Shown: positions 1 through 7,192 of the stretch, in pieces
Position numbering within the stretch: the stretch's first letter is position 1
Layout of the letters: the number at the start of each line of letters is the position of its first letter
Source: Pseudoalteromonas ostreae
GTDB lineage: Bacteria > Pseudomonadota > Gammaproteobacteria > Enterobacterales > Alteromonadaceae
Length of the DNA stretch: 43,589 nucleotides
Reading direction: 5' to 3'
Assembly (NCBI RefSeq): GCF_018069805.1
Contig: NZ_JAGPYN010000031.1
Coordinates: 1 to 43,589 of the forward strand
Program-made: the position numbers and the translations under genes
Notes under the pieces: generated by a model
Told to the model about the DNA's origin: nothing
Databases searched by the model: none
The model's input: the letters and a program-made list of their open reading frames with translations, nothing else

Positions 1-559
1 AAGTAATATACACCTACCATCGTAGGAGAGCGCTTTAGCGCCGAAAAGCTTTAACATAGAGCTAGATCCATAACACCATCACGGCTAAAGCCTGTTCCTA
101 CAAAGTAATATACACCTACCATCGTAGGAGAGCGCTTTAGCGCCGAAAAGCTTTAACATAGAGCCAGATCCATAACACCATCACGGCTAAAGCCTGTTCC
201 TACAGATAATATACACCTACCATCGTAGGAGAGCGCTTTAGCGCCGAAAAGCTTTAACATAGAGTTAGATCCATAACACCATCACGGCTAAAGCCTGTTC
301 CTACAGATAATATACACCTACCATCGTAGGAGAGTGCTTTAGCGCCGAAAAGCTTTAACATAGAGTTAGATCCATAACACCATCACGGCTAAAGCCTGTT
401 CCTACAGATAATATACACCTACCATCGTAGGAGAGCGCTTTAGCGCCGAAAAGCTTTAACATAGAGCTAGCTTCATAACACCATCACGGCTAAAGCCTGT
501 TCCTACAAAGTAATATACACCTACCATCGTAGGAGAGTACTTTAGCACCGAAAAGCTTA
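1..559. repeat. Tandem REPIN-like array, 5 full units plus a partial sixth, period 101-102 bp
   Basis: A unit of 101-102 bp is repeated head to tail; the motif TACACCTACC begins at 9, 111, 212, 313, 414 and 516. In unit 1, arm A (22-44) starts GTAGGA and has the core GCTTTAGC. Arm B (79-101) is the reverse complement of the same pattern, ending TTCCTAC. Each arm is itself a small palindrome around GCTTTAGC, and the two arms are inverted relative to each other, which is the layout of a REP doublet (REPIN). The sixth copy stops after arm A at about 559. Units differ by a few substitutions, for example gagcta/gagcca/gagtta and agcgct/agtgct. The array starts at the window edge and may extend further left. 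No RAYT transposase gene is visible here. Confidence 0.9.
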
Positions 560-613
560 CCCTCGCTAACTTTACTCTCGCCAGCTGGCAAGCTACTTTC
601 TTGCAGACAAAAA

Positions 614-635
614 AATGCCACCTTTCGGTGGCATT
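614..635 (-). terminator. Rho-independent terminator, probably for the permease gene
   Basis: A perfect 9-bp stem (AATGCCACC/GGTGGCATT) closes a 4-nt loop that reads GAAA on the minus strand, followed on that strand by a run of T. It lies about 135 bp downstream of the permease stop codon and separates it from the REPIN array. Confidence 0.8.
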
Positions 636-678
636 ACACACGGGATTATTTCTACATTATAGAAATTCTTTTCAAAAA

Positions 679-767
679 TTAGGTTCTAGGTTCTACTACA
701 AAGTTTATAATAGCTCGATTTTTGTCAAACTTATCCAAGTAACTATCTTTTCCTAGTACCTAGGAAA
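679..767. repeat. Short heptamer pair and a hairpin just after the permease stop
   Basis: Two near-identical heptamers TTAGGTT and CTAGGTT lie at 679-692. An inverted repeat TTTCCTAG/CTAGGAAA with a 3-nt spacer lies at 749-767, five bases beyond the permease stop codon. The reverse complement of the hairpin side also contains CTAGGT-like units. The arrangement could be a very degenerate member of the inverted heptamer elements described further right, but the match is weak and the hairpin alone may be only a transcript-stabilising structure. Confidence 0.35.
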
Positions 768-771
768 TTAT

Positions 772-2067
772 CTATTTCCAGCTTTTCATCTTGTGCCCTT
801 TTACAGCATAGAAAAGAATGAATAAATAACAAGGTAACATGACGATATAAGCACCCTGCTGAGCCGCCGCAGAATCCACACCACCACTTGCTAGACCCCA
901 AAATAGTGGACCAAATGCCCCTCCGGCAATACCCATAACAAGTAGGCCAGAACCAACACTGGTTAATTTACCTAAACCAGACAGCGCTAATGGCCATACA
1001 GCAGGCCATACAATAGCATTAGCAAATCCTAACACAGCTATCATCAATAGTGTATCTGGTAATTGCACTTCTAAGCTAAGCGCTGTTGCTATCACAACTG
1101 AACTAGTATCGCTAAATACCACGGCAAGTGTTAATACACAACCTAATATAGCTGATGCACTTAATGCCGCTTGCTGCGAAATAACACGTGGAATAAGCAA
1201 GATACCTAAAATATAACCTAGTACCATACAGCTCATTGTATAAGAGGTCATTACACTATATTTTTCAACGCCAAGTGATAAAGCAAAAGTACCAATGGTA
1301 TCTCCAGCAATGACCTCTACAGCTACATATACAAATAAAGCGGCTACACCTAGCGCCAAACTAGGGTGTGCAAGTGCAGCTTTGACCTGCCCTTTTGCTC
1401 CTTGCTCTTCGTCATCAATTAACTCTGGTAGCGGCATCTTAGTTACTGCAAAACCAAGCGCACCAATGAATAAAGCCATGCCTAAATAAGGGTAGATAAG
1501 ACTGTTTGCCATTGATTCAATTTCTGTTTGCGATAATTCTTTACCTACAAGGCCTGTGAACTCACTTAAAATTAAAGCGGTGAATACGATTGGTGCAATA
1601 ACACCAGCGCCTTTATTTAATATGCCCATAATACTAACGCGTGCTGCGGCCGACTCTTCGGGTCCAATGCGTACAACATAAGGATTAACTGCAGTTTGTA
1701 ATAATGTTTGCCCTGCGCCCATCACTAATTGTGCAAATAAAAACAGTGCAAACACTTGAGTTTTAGCCGCTGGAATAAACAGCAAGCCTGCAATCATCAT
1801 AGTTCCCATGCCGATAGCCATACCATTTTTATACCCAACTTTACGGATGATCATCGCCGACGGTACAGCTGTAAACGTCACTGCTATATAAAACGAGAAT
1901 AAAATCAGCGATGCTTGAAACGGGGTCAACTGCAATACTTGCTTTAAGTAAGGCATAAGCGAGCCATTCAACCAGGTTGCAAAACCTAGGATGAAAAATA
2001 ACGTGGCTACAATGGCCATGGGTATAAAGTTACTTTGTTTATTTATTTTTGACACTGTGGCTTCCAT
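772..2067 (-). CDS. nagP: MFS sugar permease, probable N-acetylglucosamine transporter (NagP-like)
   Basis: The 431-aa protein is a polytopic membrane protein of the FucP-like branch of the major facilitator superfamily. It has about 12 hydrophobic segments, a central cytoplasmic loop rich in charge around residues 215-228, and the family-like segments GFATWLNG near residue 28 and LLQTAVNPYV near residue 122. It probably imports N-acetylglucosamine with protons or sodium. This assignment rests on the family and on the neighbouring secreted hexosaminidase, which would release that sugar. In Alteromonadales, permeases called NagP sit in chitin/GlcNAc regulons with such enzymes. The ATG at 2067 follows a purine-rich AAGAAGAAG stretch. 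It has its own promoter and operator-like site and is separated from the upstream hexosaminidase gene by a terminator. A different sugar substrate cannot be excluded. Confidence 0.75.
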   Translation of the reverse strand: MEATVSKINKQSNFIPMAIVATLFFILGFATWLNGSLMPYLKQVLQLTPFQASLILFSFYIAVTFTAVPSAMIIRKVGYKNGMAIGMGTMMIAGLLFIPAAKTQVFALFLFAQLVMGAGQTLLQTAVNPYVVRIGPEESAAARVSIMGILNKGAGVIAPIVFTALILSEFTGLVGKELSQTEIESMANSLIYPYLGMALFIGALGFAVTKMPLPELIDDEEQGAKGQVKAALAHPSLALGVAALFVYVAVEVIAGDTIGTFALSLGVEKYSVMTSYTMSCMVLGYILGILLIPRVISQQAALSASAILGCVLTLAVVFSDTSSVVIATALSLEVQLPDTLLMIAVLGFANAIVWPAVWPLALSGLGKLTSVGSGLLVMGIAGGAFGPLFWGLASGGVDSAAAQQGAYIVMLPCYLFILFYAVKGHKMKSWK

Positions 2068-2155
2068 AAAACTTCTTCTTGTTGCGAGCTATCGTTATAA
2101 TTATTTATTGCAATTCAGTTCAAAAAACTTAAATCGACGATTAGCGCTGCTGCAT

Positions 2156-2192
2156 TTTATAACACCTTGGCGACATTTAAATGACAATGTCG
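2156..2192 (-). promoter_or_regulatory. Putative promoter of the permease gene with an overlapping dyad
   Basis: On the minus strand an extended -10 (TG-T-TATAAA, hexamer at 2156-2161) lies about 90 bp before the ATG. An inverted repeat CGACATT/AATGTCG (2171-2177 and 2186-2192, 8-nt spacer) covers the -35 side, where no good -35 hexamer is seen. The dyad could bind a regulator. Confidence 0.45.
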
Positions 2193-2200
2193 AAACAAAA

Positions 2201-2216
2201 ATGACAGCGCTGCCAT
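2201..2216. promoter_or_regulatory. LacI-type operator-like palindrome (site A)
   Basis: The site reads ATGACAGCGCTGCCAT, a near-perfect palindrome centred on GCGC. The same motif occurs upstream of the hexosaminidase gene (5066-5083). A shared palindrome before a GlcNAc-type permease and a GH20 enzyme fits a NagR-like LacI-family regulator, which is known for Alteromonadales GlcNAc regulons. No regulator gene is in the window. Confidence 0.6.
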
Positions 2217-2276
2217 AAAACTTTACGTTAATTACCACCATATTACTAGTAACAATTTATTTTACAACGGTACAAA

Positions 2277-2297
2277 AAAGGGCCTTTATGGCCCTTT
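2277..2297 (-). terminator. Rho-independent terminator of the hexosaminidase gene
   Basis: An 8-bp perfect stem (AAAGGGCC/GGCCCTTT) with a 5-nt loop is followed by a T run on the minus strand. It lies 26 bp after the hexosaminidase stop and ends that transcript before the permease promoter. Confidence 0.85.
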
Positions 2298-2322
2298 CAA
2301 AACGTAATTAGTTACTAATATA

Positions 2323-4971
2323 TTAATTTATATGAGTAATTCTGCTTTTTAGTTTGCTATCTAAGCTACTACGTAATGCTACAGACTGCTGTTCAGAAAC
2401 ACTGATCGGAGCTGTATATTGCTGCCAACTCGCGCCATTATCTAAACTATACTCGGTATTTAAATATGTAAACGGCGTATTAATCTCAAGCTGGCCATTG
2501 TTAATCACGCCACCGGGTACCGGCAAATGTAAAGTTATGCCTGCATTGGCCAATTTAGTAAGCTCTTTCAAACCAACTGCAGCAGAGAATTGTGCCCAGT
2601 CTTGTTCTTGGCTTTTATGATCAACCTGCTCGCCTTCCCATGGTGCTTTATGCCATGCACGCTCAGCAACAGACAGAATGCGCGGGAATATCATTGCCAA
2701 TACTTGATCTTCGGTTCGAATAGTTTCAGACCAAACTTGTCCTTGCATACCCAGGATGTTTTCTGGCTTTTCAAGCTTTGGTAGCGGGCGGCCAACTAAA
2801 GCTTCAAGGTTATCTATCGGCTCTCGTGTTCGGGTGTAATCGGCATTTGCATACACATCGTCTGGCATATAATTAAATGCTTTTTTAGTATCGGTATAGC
2901 GAGTTGCCCAATAGTAACCACGTTCTTCTGGGTGAGCTTCATAAGGGTGGTCAAAGTATAAGTGTGTACCATGCGATAGAATCACTTGGTAGCCAGCATT
3001 GGCAAGGCGATAAGCTCTATCTGCAACACCCCACTCCCAAATATTGTCCCACACGTTCGCGGTAAAGGTTTTGTTTGGAAATTCGTCGCGCTTAAATGGG
3101 TTTGTTTGGTCATACATTAAACCATCTTCCCATGCGCCAGGCGAAATCCCGCGTTTTTCAAGTAACTTGGCCACACGTTGGGTAAAGTATGGTTTTAAAT
3201 CGCCAGCCCCCGCCACGCCATTGTTTGGATCGGCAAACATTGCTTGGCATATTGGTGAGCCAACCCATGAACCGGCCCCTACTTCATCACCACCAAAGTG
3301 AAGGTTAGTAAGCTGAACGCCTGCTTCGCGGTACATTTGTTGTAATTCGTAAGTAACCTTATCTAAAAAAGCGTAGGTTGAATCCATACATACGTTCATC
3401 GAGTTATCTTTGTAGTTTTGCACCGTCATATAAACCGAGGTGTCTTTTGGATCACTCAGTAAATACTGTGTCGCAGCACTGATATCTACCTGCTGAGTCT
3501 CTTTTCCCGTATTCTTTTTATTCACAAGCTTATTTTTAGCTATTCGTTGCGCCTCATCGGCAAGCTTATGATAACGCGCTTCCATTGCTTTGATTGATGC
3601 GCGAGCATGCCCCGGCCCTTCAATTTCAGGAATGATTTGAATATGGCGGTCTTTAGCAAATGCTAGTAATTCAATAAACTCGCTACGAGTTAAGTAACCG
3701 TTACCTGAGCCGGATTTAAATGGTCCGGTGCCTAGCTGTGTTAACAGACATTCTTTTTCTTCAAGGTCAAAACAGCGATAACCACCAATATCAGTTAGCT
3801 CTGGTAATCCTGGTATTTCTAAGCGCCAACCTTCATCTTCTGAAAAGTGCCAATGTAGTTTATTCATTTTATAACGCGCCATTTGCTCAACCAATTTGAA
3901 CATAGCGTCTTTGCCGTGGTAATTGCGACCATTATCATAGTGCATACCACGCCAGGTATAACGAGGGCTGTCTTCAATCTCAAGTTGTGGAACGTCTACA
4001 GTACCATGGCTATTTGCCGGGAGTAGATTAAGTAAGCTCTGCATGGCATAGAACACACCGGCATTATCACTCCCAACAATTTCAATACGGTCGTCATCTA
4101 TTTCAAGAGTGTAACTTTCTGATTTACTACCGGCCAACTGTGGATTTACTTTTAAGCTGATCAGTTTTTCTTTAGCTAGTTTGATGTGATCTGGCTGTGC
4201 TTTTAAGGTCAGGCCATAGTCATCTTGCAAATCTTGCATAAACACCATGACTTCGTTCTTTAACTGACCTTGGAAACTGATCTGCCAGCTGCTATCAAGT
4301 GTTGCAGTACCGCGATTAAATTCGACTTTTTGTGGCTTTGGAATGATCCGCTTTAATGCGTTTTGTTGCGATACTTGACTTGTCGTTTGCTGATTACGCT
4401 CAAAGCGCACTTGTGGAGTAACCAATACAGTTAAGTCTTTTGGCTCACTATAGCGGCGTAGTTGATTTTCACGCTCGAACGGTGCAACAAACTGGGTCAT
4501 GTCTTCGCTATCAGTATTTGCAAAAATAGCCGGTTTATTATCTCCTGAGACAAAAAAAGCACGTGGCATAAAGTCAGAGTAGGCAACCACCCAAACTTGA
4601 GCATCAAACTCAAGTTCTAAGCTTTTACCTGGGAGCAATCCTGTAAAGTTTTTAGTTGGGGTAATGCGGTGTAAATCACCATTTACGTGTTCAATATTTA
4701 AACCCGCAACTAGCTCAGTACTGATCTTACGAACTGAGTGAATATACAACTGCCAATCACTTTCACCAGCAGGAAGTGCAACATCAGATTGGTTGTTTAG
4801 TGTAATTGTCCCTAAAAAACCAGCGGCTTTATTATGAAAGTTATCAACCACAGCAAATGTCAGGGTGGTCTCTTGGGCAAAGTTGTTCACTTCATTTTGC
4901 GAAAACTGCGCCTGCGCCATTAATGGCATCATCGCGATCAAACTTGCTAAAGTTCGCTTTTTAAAATCCAT
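2323..4971 (-). CDS. Secreted GH20 beta-N-acetylhexosaminidase (chitobiase type)
   Basis: The 882-aa glycoside hydrolase family 20 enzyme cleaves terminal GlcNAc from chitobiose and chitin oligomers. It has an N-terminal signal peptide (cut likely after AQA, residue 21), a CHB_HEX carbohydrate-binding-like domain (about 30-170), a GH20b domain (about 205-330), the catalytic barrel (about 335-790) and an Ig-like C-terminal domain (about 800-882). The catalytic Asp-Glu pair is visible as HFGGDEVG, with D562 and E563; substrate-assisted catalysis is the family mechanism. HWHFSEDEGWRLE near residue 375 is another family signature. The ATG at 4971 follows a strong GAGGAGAGAG ribosome site. It probably acts in the periplasm or outside the cell and feeds the downstream permease. 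An operator-like palindrome lies about 95 bp upstream. Confidence 0.93.
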   Translation of the reverse strand: MDFKKRTLASLIAMMPLMAQAQFSQNEVNNFAQETTLTFAVVDNFHNKAAGFLGTITLNNQSDVALPAGESDWQLYIHSVRKISTELVAGLNIEHVNGDLHRITPTKNFTGLLPGKSLELEFDAQVWVVAYSDFMPRAFFVSGDNKPAIFANTDSEDMTQFVAPFERENQLRRYSEPKDLTVLVTPQVRFERNQQTTSQVSQQNALKRIIPKPQKVEFNRGTATLDSSWQISFQGQLKNEVMVFMQDLQDDYGLTLKAQPDHIKLAKEKLISLKVNPQLAGSKSESYTLEIDDDRIEIVGSDNAGVFYAMQSLLNLLPANSHGTVDVPQLEIEDSPRYTWRGMHYDNGRNYHGKDAMFKLVEQMARYKMNKLHWHFSEDEGWRLEIPGLPELTDIGGYRCFDLEEKECLLTQLGTGPFKSGSGNGYLTRSEFIELLAFAKDRHIQIIPEIEGPGHARASIKAMEARYHKLADEAQRIAKNKLVNKKNTGKETQQVDISAATQYLLSDPKDTSVYMTVQNYKDNSMNVCMDSTYAFLDKVTYELQQMYREAGVQLTNLHFGGDEVGAGSWVGSPICQAMFADPNNGVAGAGDLKPYFTQRVAKLLEKRGISPGAWEDGLMYDQTNPFKRDEFPNKTFTANVWDNIWEWGVADRAYRLANAGYQVILSHGTHLYFDHPYEAHPEERGYYWATRYTDTKKAFNYMPDDVYANADYTRTREPIDNLEALVGRPLPKLEKPENILGMQGQVWSETIRTEDQVLAMIFPRILSVAERAWHKAPWEGEQVDHKSQEQDWAQFSAAVGLKELTKLANAGITLHLPVPGGVINNGQLEINTPFTYLNTEYSLDNGASWQQYTAPISVSEQQSVALRSSLDSKLKSRITHIN

Positions 4972-5065
4972 TGCTCTCTCCTCGTTGTATACCCTAGACT
5001 ACGCATTTCCCCCACGTAACCTGTTATTTATTATTATTTATTCACCTCCATCATATAAAAGATAA

Positions 5066-5083
5066 AATGACAGCGCTATCATT
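5066..5083. promoter_or_regulatory. LacI-type operator-like palindrome (site B)
   Basis: AATGACAGCGCTATCATT is an 18-bp palindrome with a single mismatched pair, 95 bp upstream of the hexosaminidase start. It shares the ATGACAGCGCT half and centre with site A (2201-2216). A TATATGAT -10-like element lies just downstream on the minus strand, so binding here could block the promoter. Confidence 0.65.
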
Positions 5084-5096
5084 AATTGAAAGAATA

Positions 5097-5192
5097 AGCT
5101 ATCAGCTATCAGCTATCAGCTATCAGCTATCAGCTATCAGCTATCAGCTATCAGCTATCAGCTATCAGCTATCAGCTATCAGCTATCAGCTC
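5097..5192 (+). repeat. Heptamer array, left arm of element 1 (AGCTATC, about 13.7 copies)
   Basis: AGCTATC is repeated perfectly head to tail for 96 bp. Read in phase ATCAGCT it fits the family N-T-[AC]-A-G-Y-Y. The plus strand is open in all frames, coding SYQLSAI repeats. The minus strand has a stop codon in every frame. The matching right arm is at 5246-5270. Confidence 0.97.
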
Positions 5193-5200
5193 AAAAATAA

Positions 5201-5232
5201 AAAACCATGCTGACCAAGTCAAGCATGGTTTT
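5201..5232 (-). terminator. Terminator hairpin inside heptamer element 1
   Basis: Stem AAAACCATGC/GCATGGTTTT is extended by an inner TGAC/GTCA with one bulged A. The minus strand continues in T-rich sequence. It terminates the dehydrogenase transcript (stop at 5285) and lies exactly between the two heptamer arms. Confidence 0.8.
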
Positions 5233-5245
5233 CATTATACCTCTC

Positions 5246-5270
5246 AGCTGACGGCTGACGGCTGACGGCT
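5246..5270 (-). repeat. Heptamer array, right arm of element 1 (GTCAGCC on minus strand)
   Basis: AGCTGAC-GGCTGAC-GGCTGAC-GGCT on the plus strand is, on the minus strand, about 3.5 copies of the GTCAGCC/GTCAGCT unit. It differs from the left-arm unit ATCAGCT by two transitions, so the arms can pair imperfectly (6 of 7 positions counting G-U). Confidence 0.9.
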
Positions 5271-5284
5271 AAAAGCTTCTGCCT

Positions 5285-6712
5285 TTAAACTTTCATACAC
5301 ACATATTTTTCTTCGAGGTACTCGTCGAGCCCTTGGTGGCCACCTTCGCGACCAAGACCTGACTGCTTAACCCCACCGAACGGTGCGACGGGGTTTGATA
5401 TTAACCCTTCATTAATACCTACCATGCCGTACTCTAACGCTTCGCTCACTCGGTATATTTGTTTCAAATCTTGGCTATAAAAATAAGCAGCTAAACCATA
5501 AGGCACATCGTTGGCCAGTGCTAAAACTTCAGGCTCTTCATCAAATACAATGATACTCACCACCGGGCCAAAAACTTCTTGATGGTAAATGTCCATCTCC
5601 GCAGTTACCTCATTTAAAATAAGCGGTGCTTGATAGTTACCACCAAGCTCAACATTATCACCTATTTGTACCGCACCTTTTGCTTTGGCATCTTCAACCA
5701 ACTCTTGTACTTTTTGCTTAGCTTTAGGATAAATCAACGGCCCTATATCTGTTGCGTCATCAAGCCCATTACCCACTTTCAGCGCTGTAACTTTTTTAGC
5801 TAATTTATCGACAACTTGATCAAGCACGCTACGCTGCACAAAAATACGGTTAGCCGCGACGCAAGTTTGCCCGGCATTCCTAAATTTTGCCCCTATAAGT
5901 CCCGTTATCGCTTCATCCAAATCGGCATTATCAAAAATAATAAACGGCGCGTTACCACCCAGTTCCATTGAGGTACGCTTAATAGTAGGGGCACATTGTG
6001 CAAGTAATTGCTTACCTACACCCGTTGAGCCGGTAAAAGTGAACTTGCGAACAAGTTCAGATGCAGTTAGTAACTCACCCACCATTTTTGCATTTTCAGA
6101 GAGCAATACATTAAAAGCCCCTTTTTCAAAACCGGCTTGGTCAGCTAAGTAAGCTAACGCGAGTGCGCACAAAGGAGTATGTTCCGAGGGTTTTAGTACA
6201 AAGCTACATCCGGCGGCATAAGCTGGTGCAACTTTACGAGTAACCATAGCAATTGGAAAATTCCAAGGGGTTATACCTGCAACTACGCCAATAGGCTGTT
6301 TAAAACTAGTTAAACGATGATTGTCATCAGTGGCGGGGATCACATCACCATAATTACGTTTGGCCTGCTCGGCATACCACTTAATAAACCCAGCCCCATA
6401 CTCAACTTCACTAAGGGCTTCTTTTAGAGGCTTGCCTTGCTCTTTAGTCATTAACTCAGCAAGCGTTTGTTTGTGCTTCATAACCAGTTCAAACCAACGC
6501 ATTAATACATTACTACGCGTTGTGGCATTGGTAGCTTTGAGTTTAATAAATGCGCCGTGAGCGGCGTTGATGGCTTTATGAACCCCATCATCATCGATAT
6601 CACTTACCATGATGATGCTTTTCTGTGTGGCGGGATCATCAACACTAAAGTGTTTTTCAGTGGAGTAAAACTCACCGTTAATAAATGAATCAGTAAATAT
6701 AAGATGTGACAT
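5285..6712 (-). CDS. gabD: NAD(P)-dependent succinate-semialdehyde dehydrogenase-type ALDH
   Basis: The 475-aa protein is of the aldehyde dehydrogenase superfamily, closest in character to succinate-semialdehyde dehydrogenase, which oxidises succinate semialdehyde to succinate at the end of GABA breakdown. The catalytic pair is intact: E250 in MELGGN and C284 in NAGQTCVA, with the family's 34-residue spacing. The cofactor region has TPWNFP and FTGSTGVG, and the C-terminal PFGGVKQSGLGREGG motif is present. Length is normal. The ATG at 6712 has a strong GGAGGG ribosome site. It stands alone, between the isc terminator and heptamer element 1; no GABA transaminase is next to it, so a related semialdehyde substrate is possible. 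Confidence 0.8.
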   Translation of the reverse strand: MSHLIFTDSFINGEFYSTEKHFSVDDPATQKSIIMVSDIDDDGVHKAINAAHGAFIKLKATNATTRSNVLMRWFELVMKHKQTLAELMTKEQGKPLKEALSEVEYGAGFIKWYAEQAKRNYGDVIPATDDNHRLTSFKQPIGVVAGITPWNFPIAMVTRKVAPAYAAGCSFVLKPSEHTPLCALALAYLADQAGFEKGAFNVLLSENAKMVGELLTASELVRKFTFTGSTGVGKQLLAQCAPTIKRTSMELGGNAPFIIFDNADLDEAITGLIGAKFRNAGQTCVAANRIFVQRSVLDQVVDKLAKKVTALKVGNGLDDATDIGPLIYPKAKQKVQELVEDAKAKGAVQIGDNVELGGNYQAPLILNEVTAEMDIYHQEVFGPVVSIIVFDEEPEVLALANDVPYGLAAYFYSQDLKQIYRVSEALEYGMVGINEGLISNPVAPFGGVKQSGLGREGGHQGLDEYLEEKYVCMKV

Positions 6713-6735
6713 AGAAATCCCTCCGGTGTGTAGCT

Positions 6736-6763
6736 ATTAGCCTTAAGCTGTAAGTTGTAAGCT
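6736..6763 (+). repeat. Heptamer array, left arm of element 2
   Basis: Four consecutive degenerate heptamers, ATTAGCC, TTAAGCT, GTAAGTT and GTAAGCT, all fit N-T-[AC/T]-A-G-Y-Y. They lie on the gabD side of the isc terminator and are complementary to the array at 6808-6828. Confidence 0.8.
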
Positions 6764-6769
6764 AAACAA

Positions 6770-6800
6770 AAACACCGCGATCAAATTGAGCGCGGTGTTT
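6770..6800 (-). terminator. Terminator of the isc operon, inside heptamer element 2
   Basis: Perfect 10-bp stem AAACACCGCG/CGCGGTGTTT with an 11-nt loop, followed on the minus strand by TTTTGTTT. It lies 43 bp after the ferredoxin stop codon and ends the isc transcript. Confidence 0.88.
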
Positions 6801-6807
6801 TCTTTAA

Positions 6808-6828
6808 AGCTTAAGGCTTACAACTTAT
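6808..6828 (-). repeat. Heptamer array, right arm of element 2
   Basis: Three heptamers on the minus strand, ATAAGTT, GTAAGCC and TTAAGCT, mirror the left arm at 6736-6763 and would extend the terminator stem in RNA. Confidence 0.8.
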
Positions 6829-6842
6829 AGCTGCGCTTTAAA

Positions 6843-7181
6843 TCAATGCTCTTCATTAACGATATTGAGATTGTACTTAGGTATTTCAACTATTAAGTCT
6901 TCATCACGGATAATTGCTTGGCAACCAAGGCGTGATTCAGGCTCTAAACCCCATGCTTTATCTAGCATGTCGTCTTCAAGCTCGTCACTTTCGTCAAGTG
7001 AGTCAAAACCTTCACGAATAACTAAATGACAAGTGGTACACGCACATGACTTTTCACAAGCATGTGGAATACTAATACCGTTTTTAAGTGCAACATCAAG
7101 TACAGTTTCACCACTTGGTGCATCAATTGCAGCACCGTCAGGACATAATTCCGGATGGGGAAGAAAAATAATTTGTGGCAT
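6843..7181 (-). CDS. fdx: [2Fe-2S] ferredoxin of the ISC system
   Basis: This 112-aa adrenodoxin-type ferredoxin supplies electrons for Fe-S cluster assembly on IscU. Cluster ligands are C42, C48, C51 and C87, the same positions as in E. coli Fdx. It is the last gene of the isc operon, 11 bp after hscA. No iscX follows; the operon ends at the terminator 6770-6800. Confidence 0.96.
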   Translation of the reverse strand: MPQIIFLPHPELCPDGAAIDAPSGETVLDVALKNGISIPHACEKSCACTTCHLVIREGFDSLDESDELEDDMLDKAWGLEPESRLGCQAIIRDEDLIVEIPKYNLNIVNEEH

Positions 7182-7192
7182 TCTAACCTCTT

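Noticed and set aside
1..559. CRISPR array
   Set aside because: The whole 101-bp unit repeats; there are no short repeats with unique spacers, and no cas genes.
456..641. 61-aa open frame on the minus strand
   Set aside because: It lies in the REPIN array and terminator, has no ribosome site, and its sequence is explained by the repeats.
2068..2322. Single operon of hexosaminidase and permease
   Set aside because: A strong terminator and a separate promoter with its own operator-like site lie between them.
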